A stretch of 64,000 nucleotides of DNA from Parabacteroides faecis. Its GTDB lineage: Bacteria > Bacteroidota > Bacteroidia > Bacteroidales > Tannerellaceae. Made by a program: the position numbers and the translations under genes. This document shows positions 10,089 through 19,440 of the stretch, in pieces. Numbering within the stretch: position 1 is the first letter of the stretch; each line of letters begins with the position of its first letter. The notes below the pieces were generated by a model. That model saw only the letters and a list, made by a program, of their open reading frames with translations. It was not told where the DNA came from and made no database searches. The stretch lies in NCBI RefSeq assembly GCF_014647375.1, contig NZ_BMPB01000015.1, positions 62,001 through 126,000 on the forward strand. The letters are read 5' to 3'.

Positions 10089-10157
10089 TAGCATAATAAT
10101 TGCTTTATTTGTATTCGAATCATTCCTGTCGGATGATTTTATTAAATAATACAGTTT

Positions 10158-10547
10158 ATGGAAGATAAAAAGAATGGATACAAAAGCAAGCGATATGACT
10201 TTCCTACCAAGCGTTATTGCCAGACGCTGGATTTGAAAGACGATCCGGAATTGATCGAAGAATATAAGAAAAGACATGGACAAGCATGTCACTGGCCTGA
10301 AATAGGCGAAGGGATCAAGAGCGTCGGGATATTGGAAATGGAAATTTATCTGTGCGGGAACCGATTGTTCATGATCGTGGAGACTCCGGCTGATTTTGAC
10401 TGGGATACAGCTTTCGCTCGTTTGGCGGGTTTACCGCGACAGGCTGAATGGGAAGAATATATGTCGGTTTTCCAACAAGCTGATCCGAATGCCAGTTCTG
10501 CCGAAAAATGGCAGTTGATGGAACGTATTTTCCATTTGTACGAATAA
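10158..10547 (+). CDS. L-rhamnose mutarotase family protein, probably acting on L-fucose
   Basis: Cytoplasmic aldose anomerase of 129 residues that interconverts alpha and beta forms of a 6-deoxy-L-sugar so that the downstream isomerase gets its preferred anomer. RhaM family features: YCQTLDLKDDPELIEEYKKR followed by HGQACHWPEI, where the Tyr and His of the Y-x-x-x-H segment correspond to the active-site residues of E. coli RhaM, and the Trp-rich end (W-E-E-Y-M). The neighbourhood holds an alpha-L-fucosidase, so L-fucose is a more likely substrate than L-rhamnose. It ends one base from the convergent AraC gene. Confidence 0.85.
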   Translation: MEDKKNGYKSKRYDFPTKRYCQTLDLKDDPELIEEYKKRHGQACHWPEIGEGIKSVGILEMEIYLCGNRLFMIVETPADFDWDTAFARLAGLPRQAEWEEYMSVFQQADPNASSAEKWQLMERIFHLYE

Positions 10548-10548
10548 C

Positions 10549-11400
10549 TTATAATTTACTTTTATACATGACAGGAGTCAGCCCCGTGTATCTTTTGAAA
10601 AGCCGGTTGAAATAAGATACGTTCTCGAAAGAAAGCGTATAAGCTATGTCTTTGACCGGACGATTGTCGGTGATAATCAACAACTGGGCTTTTTCTATTT
10701 TCTTTTGGTTGATGTACTGTACCGGAGTGACGTGTATTTCCTCTTTGAAAAGCCGGATGAAATGGTCTTTAGAGAGGCAACAAATCTCGGTCAGTTCATC
10801 GATGGTTATGTTCTTGTCGATGTTTTTACGGATATACCGGATCGTTTTTCGTATCCGGTTATCGGTAATCTCATATTTGTGTGTCGCCTCTTTCATAAAA
10901 CGTGACAATAGTTGAAGCAAAATCCCCTGTGTTTCCATCATGGTATAGGTCGGGTTTTTAGTGTGAAGCAGGATGTTTTGCATCAGGGTGGAAGAATTGT
11001 CGTAGTTGGAAGGATCGTATTCTTTCAGGTTTCTTCCGGGATTGATGTCGGCCAGTTGTTCCACCAGTTGACTGTCCAGCGGGGTCGCATCCATTTCCAC
11101 CGGAAAAATATAATCTTCCAGGATACGTTGGTTGGATAGCGGGTTCTCATAAATATGTATATAATATAATGTATAGAAATCGTCGCATTCATAACTATGT
11201 AGCGTGAATGGAGGAATCAGGTAAAGATGTCCGGGGGTAAGAGACTGGACCTGATCCTGTAAATGCAGTTTGGCTATGCCTTGCCTGACCAGATAAATGC
11301 GGGCGAACGGACTGTTTACATTTTTGTAATTCCAGTCGGCACGGTGAACCGCATATCCGATATTCAGCAGGATCAGGTCTGTATTCTCTTTTTCCTTCAT
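10549..11400 (-). CDS. AraC family transcriptional regulator
   Basis: One-component sugar-type regulator of 283 residues. The N-terminal half is a cupin-like sensor domain (ARIYLVRQGIAKLHLQDQ; GHLYLIPPFTLHSYECDD). The C-terminal hundred residues hold two helix-turn-helix motifs: TIDELTEICCLSKDHFIRLF and PVKDIAYTLSFENVSYFNRL, the latter with the usual AraC ending FKRYTGLTPVMYK. It lies 21 bases behind the beta-helix gene on the same strand and convergent to the mutarotase gene, so it probably controls the fucose cluster. The effector (fucose, rhamnose or an oligosaccharide) cannot be read from sequence. Confidence 0.93.
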   Translation of the reverse strand: MKEKENTDLILLNIGYAVHRADWNYKNVNSPFARIYLVRQGIAKLHLQDQVQSLTPGHLYLIPPFTLHSYECDDFYTLYYIHIYENPLSNQRILEDYIFPVEMDATPLDSQLVEQLADINPGRNLKEYDPSNYDNSSTLMQNILLHTKNPTYTMMETQGILLQLLSRFMKEATHKYEITDNRIRKTIRYIRKNIDKNITIDELTEICCLSKDHFIRLFKEEIHVTPVQYINQKKIEKAQLLIITDNRPVKDIAYTLSFENVSYFNRLFKRYTGLTPVMYKSKL

Positions 11401-11421
11401 CTTCCTTTGACTATAATCCGG

Positions 11422-13794
11422 TTAGTCCAGTAACTTGCCGGGGATAACGATTTTGTTTTCTTTTTGTGTCCGGAAGATAATAAATTCGATATCTTTCGAC
11501 TTATCGATCTTCTGAAGAGCATCCTGCATTTCTTTCAGGTTGTTGACGGTGGTAGTTCCTATTTTCAGGATCACGTCATTCGGACGGACATAATCCCGTA
11601 GTTTACCGCCTAGAGCATTGACCGATACTACATATACTCCCCGTTCTGAGTCCATTCCTGTTGCCGACCGTTCACCGAGCGTTTGCAGGCTTTTGATCGT
11701 TGCCCCACTCCAGTTGATCACTTCGTCGTCTGCATGAGTGGCGATGATGATGGGAGTAGGCATTTTGGGAGTATGTGCGATCGATTTCAGACGAGAAGAG
11801 ACCACTCCGAACTGGTCCATAACAAAATTGCGGAAGCCACCTTTGGTTATGGCTTCGGAATCATCGGCAACGGTAAAATCTCCTTCTGATGGATTACTGA
11901 ATTGTACGGAAGTCACAATGGAGTGTTCATCTGTATTGTTTTTTCGGGCGGTAGCACAGGAGAGGCTATCAGTGAAAATATTATAGTCTACCATCAATCC
12001 CCATTCCCGTACACCGATCGGTTTGTATTCCGTCATAACGATATTACGTGTAAAGACATCGCCGCTGTTTATAAACCAGACATGTGGATGGAAAGAGTTA
12101 TTGACCATGATGTTGTTTTCTACTACACGGTAAAAACCTTCCCGTAGCTTGATTCCTCCGTTGAGGCATAGGTTGTTATATATGTGGTAATTACTGGAAC
12201 CGTCATCCAGATCGATATCCCAACCCCTGTCACAGCGGAAACGGTTATTTCTGATTACGGTCGTCCGGACAGCATCCGCCAGAATAAGGGCCGGGTCTTT
12301 GGCTACGATGGATTCCATTGTTTTGTAGCTCGGATGCCAGTAACGGTCGCGTCCCCAGGAATTGAAAGAACCGTGGTCGCCGGTTTCTTTCACCGTATCG
12401 AAAATGTCGTTGAATTCCAGGATATGTCCTCCCCATGTTCCCTCGCTGATATTGATTCCGGCGCGGGGGGTGTCGTAGATACTGTTGTGGCTGACGGTGA
12501 TAGCTTGCGACATGGATAGTTCAACTCCGGTGATCTGTTTTTCAAACAGGCCGATCGAGTGGATCAGGTTATCGTATACCAGGCATTGAGCCGGATAGTT
12601 ATTGCTTTTGGGGCCTTTGGCATGATCCAGTTGTTCGTACGGAATAAATTCTCCGTATTCAAAACTCGGTGAACGGACCGCATCCGGATCACCGACAAAA
12701 CAAATGGCACTGGCACCGATCCGGGTGAGATGAGAACCGGATACTTCTGAATGACGGTTATAATTGGAAAAGAAAATAGCATTTCCTCCCAGGTTATGTA
12801 AGTAACAGTTGCGTAATGCACAATGCTCGGTTCCTTCAAAGAATACGGCAGCCCCCCGGTAGACCGTCCAGTCCGAGCGGAGCAGTTGTTCATACGGTTC
12901 CATGAACGTACGCAGTGTTTGTGTCAATTCCAAACCTTCCAGTGTGATATTCTTTACCGGGGTGGCTTCTGTTCCCCGAAATTCGATCAGGTGTTTGAGT
13001 TGAGGGGATTCGAAAAGTACTTTAGATACATTTTCGCCTTCCAATGGATAGTAATATAATGTATGTTCACCGGCAGCATAATACCATTCGCCCGGAGCAT
13101 CGAGTTCTTCAAATATATTTTCCACCATCCGGTTATCCGGGTGAAGACCGGACTGGCGGTTATTTTGCCAGCCTCCTTCCATCTCTAATTCTCCTTTCTT
13201 ATTTTTCCCCGTAATGCGGTAATGGAAGTCACCCCAGTCATGATTGTGCATGGCATGCAGATATCCTCCAGTGGGATTTTTCCATTTTTTGACCCGTTCG
13301 GGAGCGGTAGCCTGAGCAGATGTTCCATTGAAACGGACTGCTTTTTCATCGAAGTTCGGGTAACGGGCCATGTGGCGGAGCTGGCCGTCTGCAACCAGCA
13401 TATCCATTACGGGGTTACCATCTATCCTGGCTTTCATAATCCCTTTTTTATAAGGTTCCCATTTTAGGGTTAAAGGGATACCTGAAGAGAGGATTACTTT
13501 TTCTCCCGGGTAGGCTTTTACGGAGAGTTGCCGACTGTCGTTTCCATCCTGCGGGGTGAATACGACCGGTTTGTCAAGAATATATTTCCCTTCCCGGATA
13601 TAAATGACCACGTCTCCTTTTTCCGTCCGAGCCTTTTCCAAAGCGGCAGGGATACTGTTCAACGGATTCCTTAAACTTCCGTCGCCTGTGTCTTTGCCTG
13701 TCTCGGCAACGTAAAATTCAGATTGTGCCGATATCGGTAATGTTATAAGGGTCAGTAATATTACCGGCAGAGCATTTAGTACTTTACTCATCAT
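11422..13794 (-). CDS. Secreted right-handed beta-helix protein with C-terminal PDZ domain (GH141-like candidate)
   Basis: A 790-residue exported protein. Signal peptide MMSKVLNALPVILLTLITLP...SAQ, then the start typical of beta-helix carbohydrate enzymes (EFYVAETGKDTGDGSLRNPL; VVIYIREGKYIL). The helix core spans roughly residues 270-620, with the strongly conserved-looking INISEGTWGGHILEFNDIFD and TGDHGSFNSWGRDRYWHP. This pattern reminds me of glycoside hydrolase family 141, which includes an alpha-L-fucosidase acting on rhamnogalacturonan II; the adjacent GH29 enzyme supports a fucoside role. From about residue 695 the protein has a PDZ-like domain (LRDYVRPNDVILKIGTTTVN). Catalytic residues cannot be assigned here; pectate-lyase-like binding proteins without activity are an alternative. 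Confidence 0.7.
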   Translation of the reverse strand: MMSKVLNALPVILLTLITLPISAQSEFYVAETGKDTGDGSLRNPLNSIPAALEKARTEKGDVVIYIREGKYILDKPVVFTPQDGNDSRQLSVKAYPGEKVILSSGIPLTLKWEPYKKGIMKARIDGNPVMDMLVADGQLRHMARYPNFDEKAVRFNGTSAQATAPERVKKWKNPTGGYLHAMHNHDWGDFHYRITGKNKKGELEMEGGWQNNRQSGLHPDNRMVENIFEELDAPGEWYYAAGEHTLYYYPLEGENVSKVLFESPQLKHLIEFRGTEATPVKNITLEGLELTQTLRTFMEPYEQLLRSDWTVYRGAAVFFEGTEHCALRNCYLHNLGGNAIFFSNYNRHSEVSGSHLTRIGASAICFVGDPDAVRSPSFEYGEFIPYEQLDHAKGPKSNNYPAQCLVYDNLIHSIGLFEKQITGVELSMSQAITVSHNSIYDTPRAGINISEGTWGGHILEFNDIFDTVKETGDHGSFNSWGRDRYWHPSYKTMESIVAKDPALILADAVRTTVIRNNRFRCDRGWDIDLDDGSSNYHIYNNLCLNGGIKLREGFYRVVENNIMVNNSFHPHVWFINSGDVFTRNIVMTEYKPIGVREWGLMVDYNIFTDSLSCATARKNNTDEHSIVTSVQFSNPSEGDFTVADDSEAITKGGFRNFVMDQFGVVSSRLKSIAHTPKMPTPIIIATHADDEVINWSGATIKSLQTLGERSATGMDSERGVYVVSVNALGGKLRDYVRPNDVILKIGTTTVNNLKEMQDALQKIDKSKDIEFIIFRTQKENKIVIPGKLLD

Positions 13795-14004
13795 TGTTAC
13801 TTATTAGATTTAAATTGTTATGTAAGTGTGTTCTATCTCTTTTCTTTAACGTTTGCAAGATAGAGTTTTTTTATGGAAAATAACTATACTATTCCGGGTA
13901 TGAATGATAAAATGTCGAAATCGTGTTATTCCTTCTCTTTTTTGTATCACTCATTTCATATTAATAATAGTTCTTTTGTATATCTAATTTAATCTGTTAA
14001 TCTT

Positions 14005-15555
14005 ATGGGCAAGCACACTTCTTTTCTATTCATTGCATTATCCTTACTTATGTCATGCAAGCAGGCCGGTACACCGGCAAAGGATGTTCTTTCGGTAGCC
14101 TCTCCGAAGGGGACGGCTGTGTTTCAGGATAACTGGGAAAATATGGGTGAGAATTACCTGTTTCCTGCATGGTTTTCGGATGCAAAGTTCGGTATATTTA
14201 TCCATTGGGGTGTTTATGCAGTTCCGGCCTATGTAAATGAATGGTATCCGAGAAATATGTATCAGAAAGATTCTAAGGAATATAAGCACCATATTGAAAA
14301 ATACGGCGATCATGTAAAGTTCGGTTATAAAGACTTTATACCGATGTTCGGGGCGGAGAAGTTTAATGCGGATGAATGGGTGTCGTTGTTCAAGGCTGCC
14401 GGTGCAAAATATGTGGTACCTGTTGCGGAGCATCATGACGGTTTTGCTATGTATGACAGCGATCTGAATCCGTGGAATGCCGTAAAGATGGGACCGAAGA
14501 AAGATATTATCGGTTTGTTGAAGAAAGCGACTGAGAAGGAAGGACTTGTTTTCGGCCTGTCGAGCCACCGGCTGGAAAACTCCTGGTTTTACAATGGAGG
14601 AATGGAGTTTCCTTCGGATGTGCAGGATAAGTCGGTCTCTCTATATGGTCGTCGACTGGAACAGGAGAAATATACGGATGAGGTCGGTCTGGACTTCTTG
14701 GCACATACTCATGAACTGATAGATAAGTATCAGCCTCAGTTGATCTGGTTTGACTGGACAGTGAATAATCCGGTTATACGTCCTTACTTCAACAAGTTTA
14801 TGGCTTACTATTATAATAATTCGATAGATTGGGGAAGAGGTGTTGTGGTAAATACCAAGCATGGTTACCCGACAAATATCCAGGTTGGCGACGTAGAGCG
14901 TGGTAAATTGGATAAGATGCGTAAATATCCCTGGCAAACAGATACTTCCGTCGGTAAACATTCGTGGTGTTATACCGATGGTGAAGAGAATAAAACCCCG
15001 GAACAGATTGTACACGACCTGATCGATATTGTCAGTAAAAACGGTAACCTGTTACTGAATATCGGTCCCCGTGCGGACGGAACGATTACGGAAGAACAAA
15101 AATCAGTGTTGCTTTCTATCGGTGATTGGCTGAAAGTGAACGGAGAAGCGATCTACGGAACTCGTTGCTGGATAAAATCAGGAGAAGGAGATATTGCCGG
15201 TACTGCCGGTACCTTCACGGATAATGAAGCGACCGCTTATACCGCCCGTGATATGCGTTTTACAACCAAAGGAAACGATCTTTATGCGATTGTTCTGAAT
15301 TGGGATAAGGCCGGTGTTTTAATAAAATCGCTGGATAAGACTACTGTTGCCGATGCAAAGATACTGGATGTGAAGTTGTTGGGATCCGATGCGAAGATCA
15401 GCTGGAAGCAGACCAACCAAGGTTTGAAACTATCTGTTCCGGCAGAGAAGCCGTGTGAATATGCTTATGCTTTTAAGATCAGTTTCGATAAGAAAGCAGG
15501 AAGCCATCTGGAATCGGAGATGATCGACATCCCGTTTAAGCACGGGGATGAATGA
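14005..15555 (+). CDS. Alpha-L-fucosidase, glycoside hydrolase family 29, lipoprotein
   Basis: Retaining exo-glycosidase that removes terminal alpha-L-fucose from glycans. Lipobox LMSC with Cys18 anchors it to a membrane. GH29 landmarks: WFSDAKFGIFIHWGVYAVPA (substrate pocket His), VAEHHDGFAMYDS (HHDGF motif), and QLIWFDWTVN, in which Asp250 is at the position of the catalytic nucleophile; the usual following Gly is Trp here. The 516-residue length fits catalytic barrel plus C-terminal beta-sandwich. Divergent from the beta-helix/AraC pair by about 210 bases, and immediately convergent with the L,D-transpeptidase gene (one base apart). GH29 has subfamilies with different linkage preference; I cannot choose between them. 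Confidence 0.95.
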   Translation: MGKHTSFLFIALSLLMSCKQAGTPAKDVLSVASPKGTAVFQDNWENMGENYLFPAWFSDAKFGIFIHWGVYAVPAYVNEWYPRNMYQKDSKEYKHHIEKYGDHVKFGYKDFIPMFGAEKFNADEWVSLFKAAGAKYVVPVAEHHDGFAMYDSDLNPWNAVKMGPKKDIIGLLKKATEKEGLVFGLSSHRLENSWFYNGGMEFPSDVQDKSVSLYGRRLEQEKYTDEVGLDFLAHTHELIDKYQPQLIWFDWTVNNPVIRPYFNKFMAYYYNNSIDWGRGVVVNTKHGYPTNIQVGDVERGKLDKMRKYPWQTDTSVGKHSWCYTDGEENKTPEQIVHDLIDIVSKNGNLLLNIGPRADGTITEEQKSVLLSIGDWLKVNGEAIYGTRCWIKSGEGDIAGTAGTFTDNEATAYTARDMRFTTKGNDLYAIVLNWDKAGVLIKSLDKTTVADAKILDVKLLGSDAKISWKQTNQGLKLSVPAEKPCEYAYAFKISFDKKAGSHLESEMIDIPFKHGDE

Positions 15556-15556
15556 T

Positions 15557-16246
15557 CTACATGGAAGCAACCTGTTGTTTGGATAAAATAGGGCTGTAAG
15601 CCAGATAATACTGATTATTAGCGTAGATAAAAAGTAGGGAACCGCCTTTAATCGTGTTGATAATAGGTTTGCTTACAGCCTGTGGCAATGCCGGACAACC
15701 GAAGCTGCGTCCCAGGCGACCGGATGAAGCTATGACCGAGGGGTTGGAGTAAGCTGCTCCGTGGATCACGATCGCCCGTTCTTTTGCGCGGTCGTTGATC
15801 CCTTTTTCCAGTCCGTTAAGGACAAGCGAATAACCGTTTTTACCCTGATAGGTATTTTCTGTCAGAAAGAATCCCAATGAACTTTTGAGAGAACCGTTCT
15901 CGTTGGAGAAAGAAGTTGCATAATTTCCTCCGCTATTCTTTCCGTGTGACACAAGTGAAGAGAATAACAGTTTTTTATGTCTCATATCGAATACGTAAAA
16001 ACGTTCTTCAGTGGAAGGCTTGCTGAAATCGACCAGTGTCAGTATCTCTTTAGACTTTTCTTCGATTTTATTATATCCGGCGATTGCCTGTTCGAATGCC
16101 GTGAAGTTTACGATCCCTTCCAGTCGCATCTCCTGGTATAATTGCCGACAGCTTGAAATTTCATACATGACAGGTTCTGAACTTCTCATTTGGGAGAAAT
16201 TCACAGGTATGAACAGGAGGAGCAGGTAGATGAAAATTTTGTGCAT
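15557..16246 (-). CDS. Murein L,D-transpeptidase catalytic-domain protein (YkuD_2 type)
   Basis: Exported 229-residue protein of the L,D-transpeptidase fold, which makes or exchanges peptide bonds at meso-diaminopimelate in peptidoglycan using a Cys nucleophile. Signal peptide MHKIFIYLLLLFIPVNFSQM. The catalytic block reads AIVIHGAAYSN followed by GRLGRSFGCPALPQ; Cys184 in the S-F-G-C-P motif is the expected nucleophile and the His of IHG its partner. These YkuD_2 proteins are widespread in Bacteroidota. It lies 33 bases behind a second L,D-transpeptidase-like gene on the same strand, so the two are likely one transcription unit. Confidence 0.88.
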   Translation of the reverse strand: MHKIFIYLLLLFIPVNFSQMRSSEPVMYEISSCRQLYQEMRLEGIVNFTAFEQAIAGYNKIEEKSKEILTLVDFSKPSTEERFYVFDMRHKKLLFSSLVSHGKNSGGNYATSFSNENGSLKSSLGFFLTENTYQGKNGYSLVLNGLEKGINDRAKERAIVIHGAAYSNPSVIASSGRLGRSFGCPALPQAVSKPIINTIKGGSLLFIYANNQYYLAYSPILSKQQVASM

Positions 16247-16279
16247 GTCTGTGTGAATCAGACTGCAAAGTTAGAATTT

Positions 16280-17284
16280 TTAATCGAAAACAAAAACGAG
16301 TGCCTCATAAACCGGTGCCCAGTCGTAAATAAATTTAGCATGCGAAGTGGCGTTCCGGACACACATGTGGGAGCGGGGAGTCGTGCCTAATGATGGGCTG
16401 TATTCGATAAATGTTTTGCGTGGGGCATTGACCGGTACGCCGTGGATATACCCTCCGTTAGTGAAGCGGCTGGCATAGGGTGCAAATCCTCCGGTTTCTG
16501 TTGTCCCGTCCACCAAATAGATCATACGGGGTTTCTTTTCCTGGACGACATATACGCCGGGAGGAGTTTCCTGGGCATAAGGTGGTCTGTGTAACCCGGT
16601 AGTTGCAGGATTCATACTTCTAACCAGCCATTTATCGCCATCCTGTTCCAATGTCGCAATGTTTTGATTCTTTGTATCGACGAAGATAGCTTTTCTGAAT
16701 GCGATCGTGTCGGGAATGGTCTTAATATATTTTTTAGGGATCATCCATTCCTTTCCGGTATGTACGGAAGCCACTTTCGTAAAATTCGTGTAATCTTCCA
16801 GATGTTTAACCAGGGCACCGTCTCTGCCGTAGAGTTCAGGAACGGAGGTATCTGTCGTCAGGTAAAGAGGGATTCCTTGGAAACGTTCGACACCTAAAGA
16901 ATCCGCAATGCGCCGATATGAATCCCTGTGGTAGTTTTTTACCAACGGAGCTTCTCCGTTTTTGTTCCTGTAATTCTGCAGGACTGACCAGGTCGCCGGT
17001 TTCTTCTGGATAGATTCCAGCCAGGAGAGGCGTTCTTTTATTTTATCCCACTGGAATTCCCGTGTCGTGTCTTTATAAGGATATGTGTCGGCCAAGGTAT
17101 GCTGGTCATAGAGCAGTTCTTTTTCTATGATGATCTCTTTGGGAACCGTATCGATTACCTCTGCCGCTTCTATAGCTATAGAGTCGGGAAGAGCTTCTCC
17201 GCCGGAGACCGCCCTGTCCGTTTTAGTCGTACAGTAACTAAGCAGAATAAGACAGAATACCGGAAATATAACAGCTTTTTTCAT
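16280..17284 (-). CDS. L,D-transpeptidase (YkuD domain) lipoprotein
   Basis: Putative peptidoglycan cross-linking or protein-anchoring enzyme of 334 residues. Lipobox LSYC with Cys18. The C-terminal third holds the YkuD domain: GVYVVQEKKPRMIYLVDGTT, GGYIHGVPVN and TTPRSHMCVRNATSHAKFIY. Cys308 is the nucleophile by position; the usual motif is S/T-H-G-C-x-N/R, and the Gly is replaced here by Met. The region at about 90-230 contains a stretch with KHLEDYTNFTKVASVHTGKE that may be an SH3-like or other accessory domain. Upstream gene of the two-gene transpeptidase unit. Confidence 0.85.
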   Translation of the reverse strand: MKKAVIFPVFCLILLSYCTTKTDRAVSGGEALPDSIAIEAAEVIDTVPKEIIIEKELLYDQHTLADTYPYKDTTREFQWDKIKERLSWLESIQKKPATWSVLQNYRNKNGEAPLVKNYHRDSYRRIADSLGVERFQGIPLYLTTDTSVPELYGRDGALVKHLEDYTNFTKVASVHTGKEWMIPKKYIKTIPDTIAFRKAIFVDTKNQNIATLEQDGDKWLVRSMNPATTGLHRPPYAQETPPGVYVVQEKKPRMIYLVDGTTETGGFAPYASRFTNGGYIHGVPVNAPRKTFIEYSPSLGTTPRSHMCVRNATSHAKFIYDWAPVYEALVFVFD

Positions 17285-17340
17285 CCCATTTATCTTTTTT
17301 GTGAATATACGGTTTTTTATCGGAATAACCGCAAGTACCG

Positions 17341-17385
17341 GCAGAAAAAGAGGTTACTCCGGATGGAATAACCTCTCTGCTTTTT
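17341..17385 (-). terminator. Rho-independent terminator behind the ferredoxin gene
   Basis: Stem GAGGTTACTCC / GGAATAACCTC (one G-T pair) with a 4-base loop, followed in the leftward direction by CTTTTTC. It lies between the ferredoxin stop and the start of the L,D-transpeptidase gene, and separates the two units. Confidence 0.75.
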
Positions 17386-17417
17386 ACTCTGTGAAACGGT
17401 GAGTGATCCATCCTCAC

Positions 17418-17606
17418 TTAATCATATTTAATAACGCTGACCGGACAGCTTTCAGCAGCTTCTTTGATCCCTTCTTCGAAATCGTTGAAGTTCACCCCTT
17501 CATTTACGTGGGAACGGTCAGTTACATGAAAAACTTCCGGACATATACCTTCGCAAGTACCGCAAGCGATACAATCGTCTTCTATCCAAACACTTTTAAT
17601 AGCCAT
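17418..17606 (-). CDS. Small 4Fe-4S ferredoxin
   Basis: Electron carrier of 62 residues. The N-terminal cluster motif is C-I-A-C-G-T-C-E-G-I-C-P (CxxCxxxxCP-like spacing as written: Cys, Cys, Cys, Cys-Pro) and a distant Cys-Pro lies near the end (ESCPVSVIKY). This is the arrangement of small monocluster ferredoxins in which three close cysteines and one remote Cys-Pro hold a single [4Fe-4S] cluster; an extra cysteine is present. Acidic composition fits. Single gene with its own terminator; the redox partner is not evident. Confidence 0.93.
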   Translation of the reverse strand: MAIKSVWIEDDCIACGTCEGICPEVFHVTDRSHVNEGVNFNDFEEGIKEAAESCPVSVIKYD

Positions 17607-17795
17607 AGTTTATACATTTAAGATGATTATATCCTAATAACAGATATGGTAAAGAAAATGTTGATATGTCCGGCAGAAAGACACTTGTCCAATTAAAACT
17701 AATTTAACGCATTAAGCCGTTTGATTTAAAATTATTTTATTACGTTTACAGCATAGATAAAATCATTGATTAACCATTCATAAACTAAAAACAAC

Positions 17796-19427
17796 ATGGA
17801 TAACGCTATCTTTAGATTTCCTAAGCCAATTAATGAGCCGGTAAAATCGTATGCACCCGGATCAAGTGAAAAAGCAGCCCTGAAAAAAACATTAGCACAA
17901 CTGTCGAATGAAGAATGGGATATTCCATTGATCATCGGAGGGAAAGAAGTTCGTACGGGTAACACCGGTAAAGTGGTTATGCCACACGATCATCACCATG
18001 TATTGGCTACTTACCATAAAGCAGGTGAGAAAGAGGTACAAATGGCTATCGATGCCGCTATGAAAGCGCATAAAGACTGGTCGGAACTGCCCTGGGTAGA
18101 ACGTGCGTCCGTTATGTTGAGGGTGGCGGAACTCTTTGCTACAAAATATCGTTATCTGTTGAATGCTTCCGTCATGCTGGGCCAGAGCAAGAATCCGTTC
18201 CAGGCAGAGATCGATGCTCCTTGTGAGTTGATCGACTTCCTGCGCTTCAGTACATTCTATGCCAGCCAGGTGTATGCAGACCAGCCTTATTCGGAAACAG
18301 GTATCCTGAACCGGATGGAATATCGTGCACTGGAAGGTTTCGTGTTCTCGTTGACACCGTTCAACTTTACTTCTATCGCCAGTAACCTGAATATGGGACC
18401 GGCTATGATGGGGAATGTTGCTGTATGGAAACCGTCTACGACAGCTATCCATTCGAATTACCTGCTGATGAAAGTCTTCCAGGAAGCCGGATTACCGGAT
18501 GGTGTTGTCAACTTTATCCCTGGCCAGGGCAGTGTGATCGGTAAGGTGGTAACAGGTAGCCGCGATCTGGCAGGTTTCCATTTCACCGGTTCGACAGCTA
18601 CATTCAATACCTTATGGCGTCAGATGGGTGAGAACCTTGGTCATTATAAATCTTATCCGAAGATTGTCGGTGAAACAGGTGGAAAGAATTTTATTTTTGT
18701 TCATCCTTCAGCTCCGTCTTCGGACGTAGCAACGGCTATTGTTCGCGGTGCATTCGAATATCAGGGACAGAAATGTTCTGCCGGATCACGTGCCTATATA
18801 CCTGCTTCCATGTGGAAAGAAGTGAAAGACCAGGTTGGCGATATGTTGAAAGAGATCAAGATGGGAGATGTGCAGGACTTCACGAACTTTATCAATGCCG
18901 TTATCGATGAGGCATCGTTCGATAATATCATGAGCTATATCAATTATGCGAAACAGTCGCCGGATGCAGAGATTGTCTTTGGAGGTAATGGCGATAAATC
19001 GGTCGGTTATTTTGTTGAACCGACAGTTATCAAGACGACCGATCCGATGTTCAAGAGTATGGTAGAAGAAATTTTTGGTCCGGTCATTACGATCTATGTC
19101 TATGACGATGATAAATATGAAGAAACACTCGAACTGTGTGACCGCACTTCTCCGTATGGCCTGACAGGTTCTATCTTTGCACGCGATCGGTATGCTATCG
19201 ATACAGCTTTCAATAAGCTTCGTTATGCAGCCGGTAACTTCTATATCAACGATAAGCCGACAGGTGCCGTTATTGCCCAGCAACCGTTCGGTGGTTCAAG
19301 AGCTTCCGGTACGAACGATAAGGCAGGTGGTCCATTGAACCTGATCCGCTGGACGAATCCTCGTTGTATCAAAGAGGCTCTGGTTCCGCCTACTTCTTAT
19401 GGTTATCCGTTCTTAGGAGAAAAATAA
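17796..19427 (+). CDS. pruA: L-glutamate gamma-semialdehyde (1-pyrroline-5-carboxylate) dehydrogenase
   Basis: NAD(P)-dependent aldehyde dehydrogenase that oxidises glutamate semialdehyde to glutamate, the second step of proline catabolism. It is 543 residues, the length of the stand-alone P5CDH group. Motifs: PFNFTSIASNLNMGPAMMGN, KIVGETGGKNFIFVHPSA (general base Glu), FEYQGQKCSAGSRAYIP with catalytic Cys327, and VEEIFGPVITIYVYDD. The proline dehydrogenase gene follows on the same strand after 112 bases, so the two catabolic steps are encoded side by side as separate proteins rather than as a PutA fusion. Confidence 0.96.
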   Translation: MDNAIFRFPKPINEPVKSYAPGSSEKAALKKTLAQLSNEEWDIPLIIGGKEVRTGNTGKVVMPHDHHHVLATYHKAGEKEVQMAIDAAMKAHKDWSELPWVERASVMLRVAELFATKYRYLLNASVMLGQSKNPFQAEIDAPCELIDFLRFSTFYASQVYADQPYSETGILNRMEYRALEGFVFSLTPFNFTSIASNLNMGPAMMGNVAVWKPSTTAIHSNYLLMKVFQEAGLPDGVVNFIPGQGSVIGKVVTGSRDLAGFHFTGSTATFNTLWRQMGENLGHYKSYPKIVGETGGKNFIFVHPSAPSSDVATAIVRGAFEYQGQKCSAGSRAYIPASMWKEVKDQVGDMLKEIKMGDVQDFTNFINAVIDEASFDNIMSYINYAKQSPDAEIVFGGNGDKSVGYFVEPTVIKTTDPMFKSMVEEIFGPVITIYVYDDDKYEETLELCDRTSPYGLTGSIFARDRYAIDTAFNKLRYAAGNFYINDKPTGAVIAQQPFGGSRASGTNDKAGGPLNLIRWTNPRCIKEALVPPTSYGYPFLGEK

Positions 19428-19440
19428 CATATCAGATGAC

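Noticed and set aside
14053..14568. 171-codon minus-strand reading frame opposite the fucosidase
   Set aside because: It lies wholly within the GH29 gene, shows no domain and has the composition of an antisense shadow. The same holds for other long antisense frames, e.g. 18786-19283, 21327-21956 and 54966-55532.
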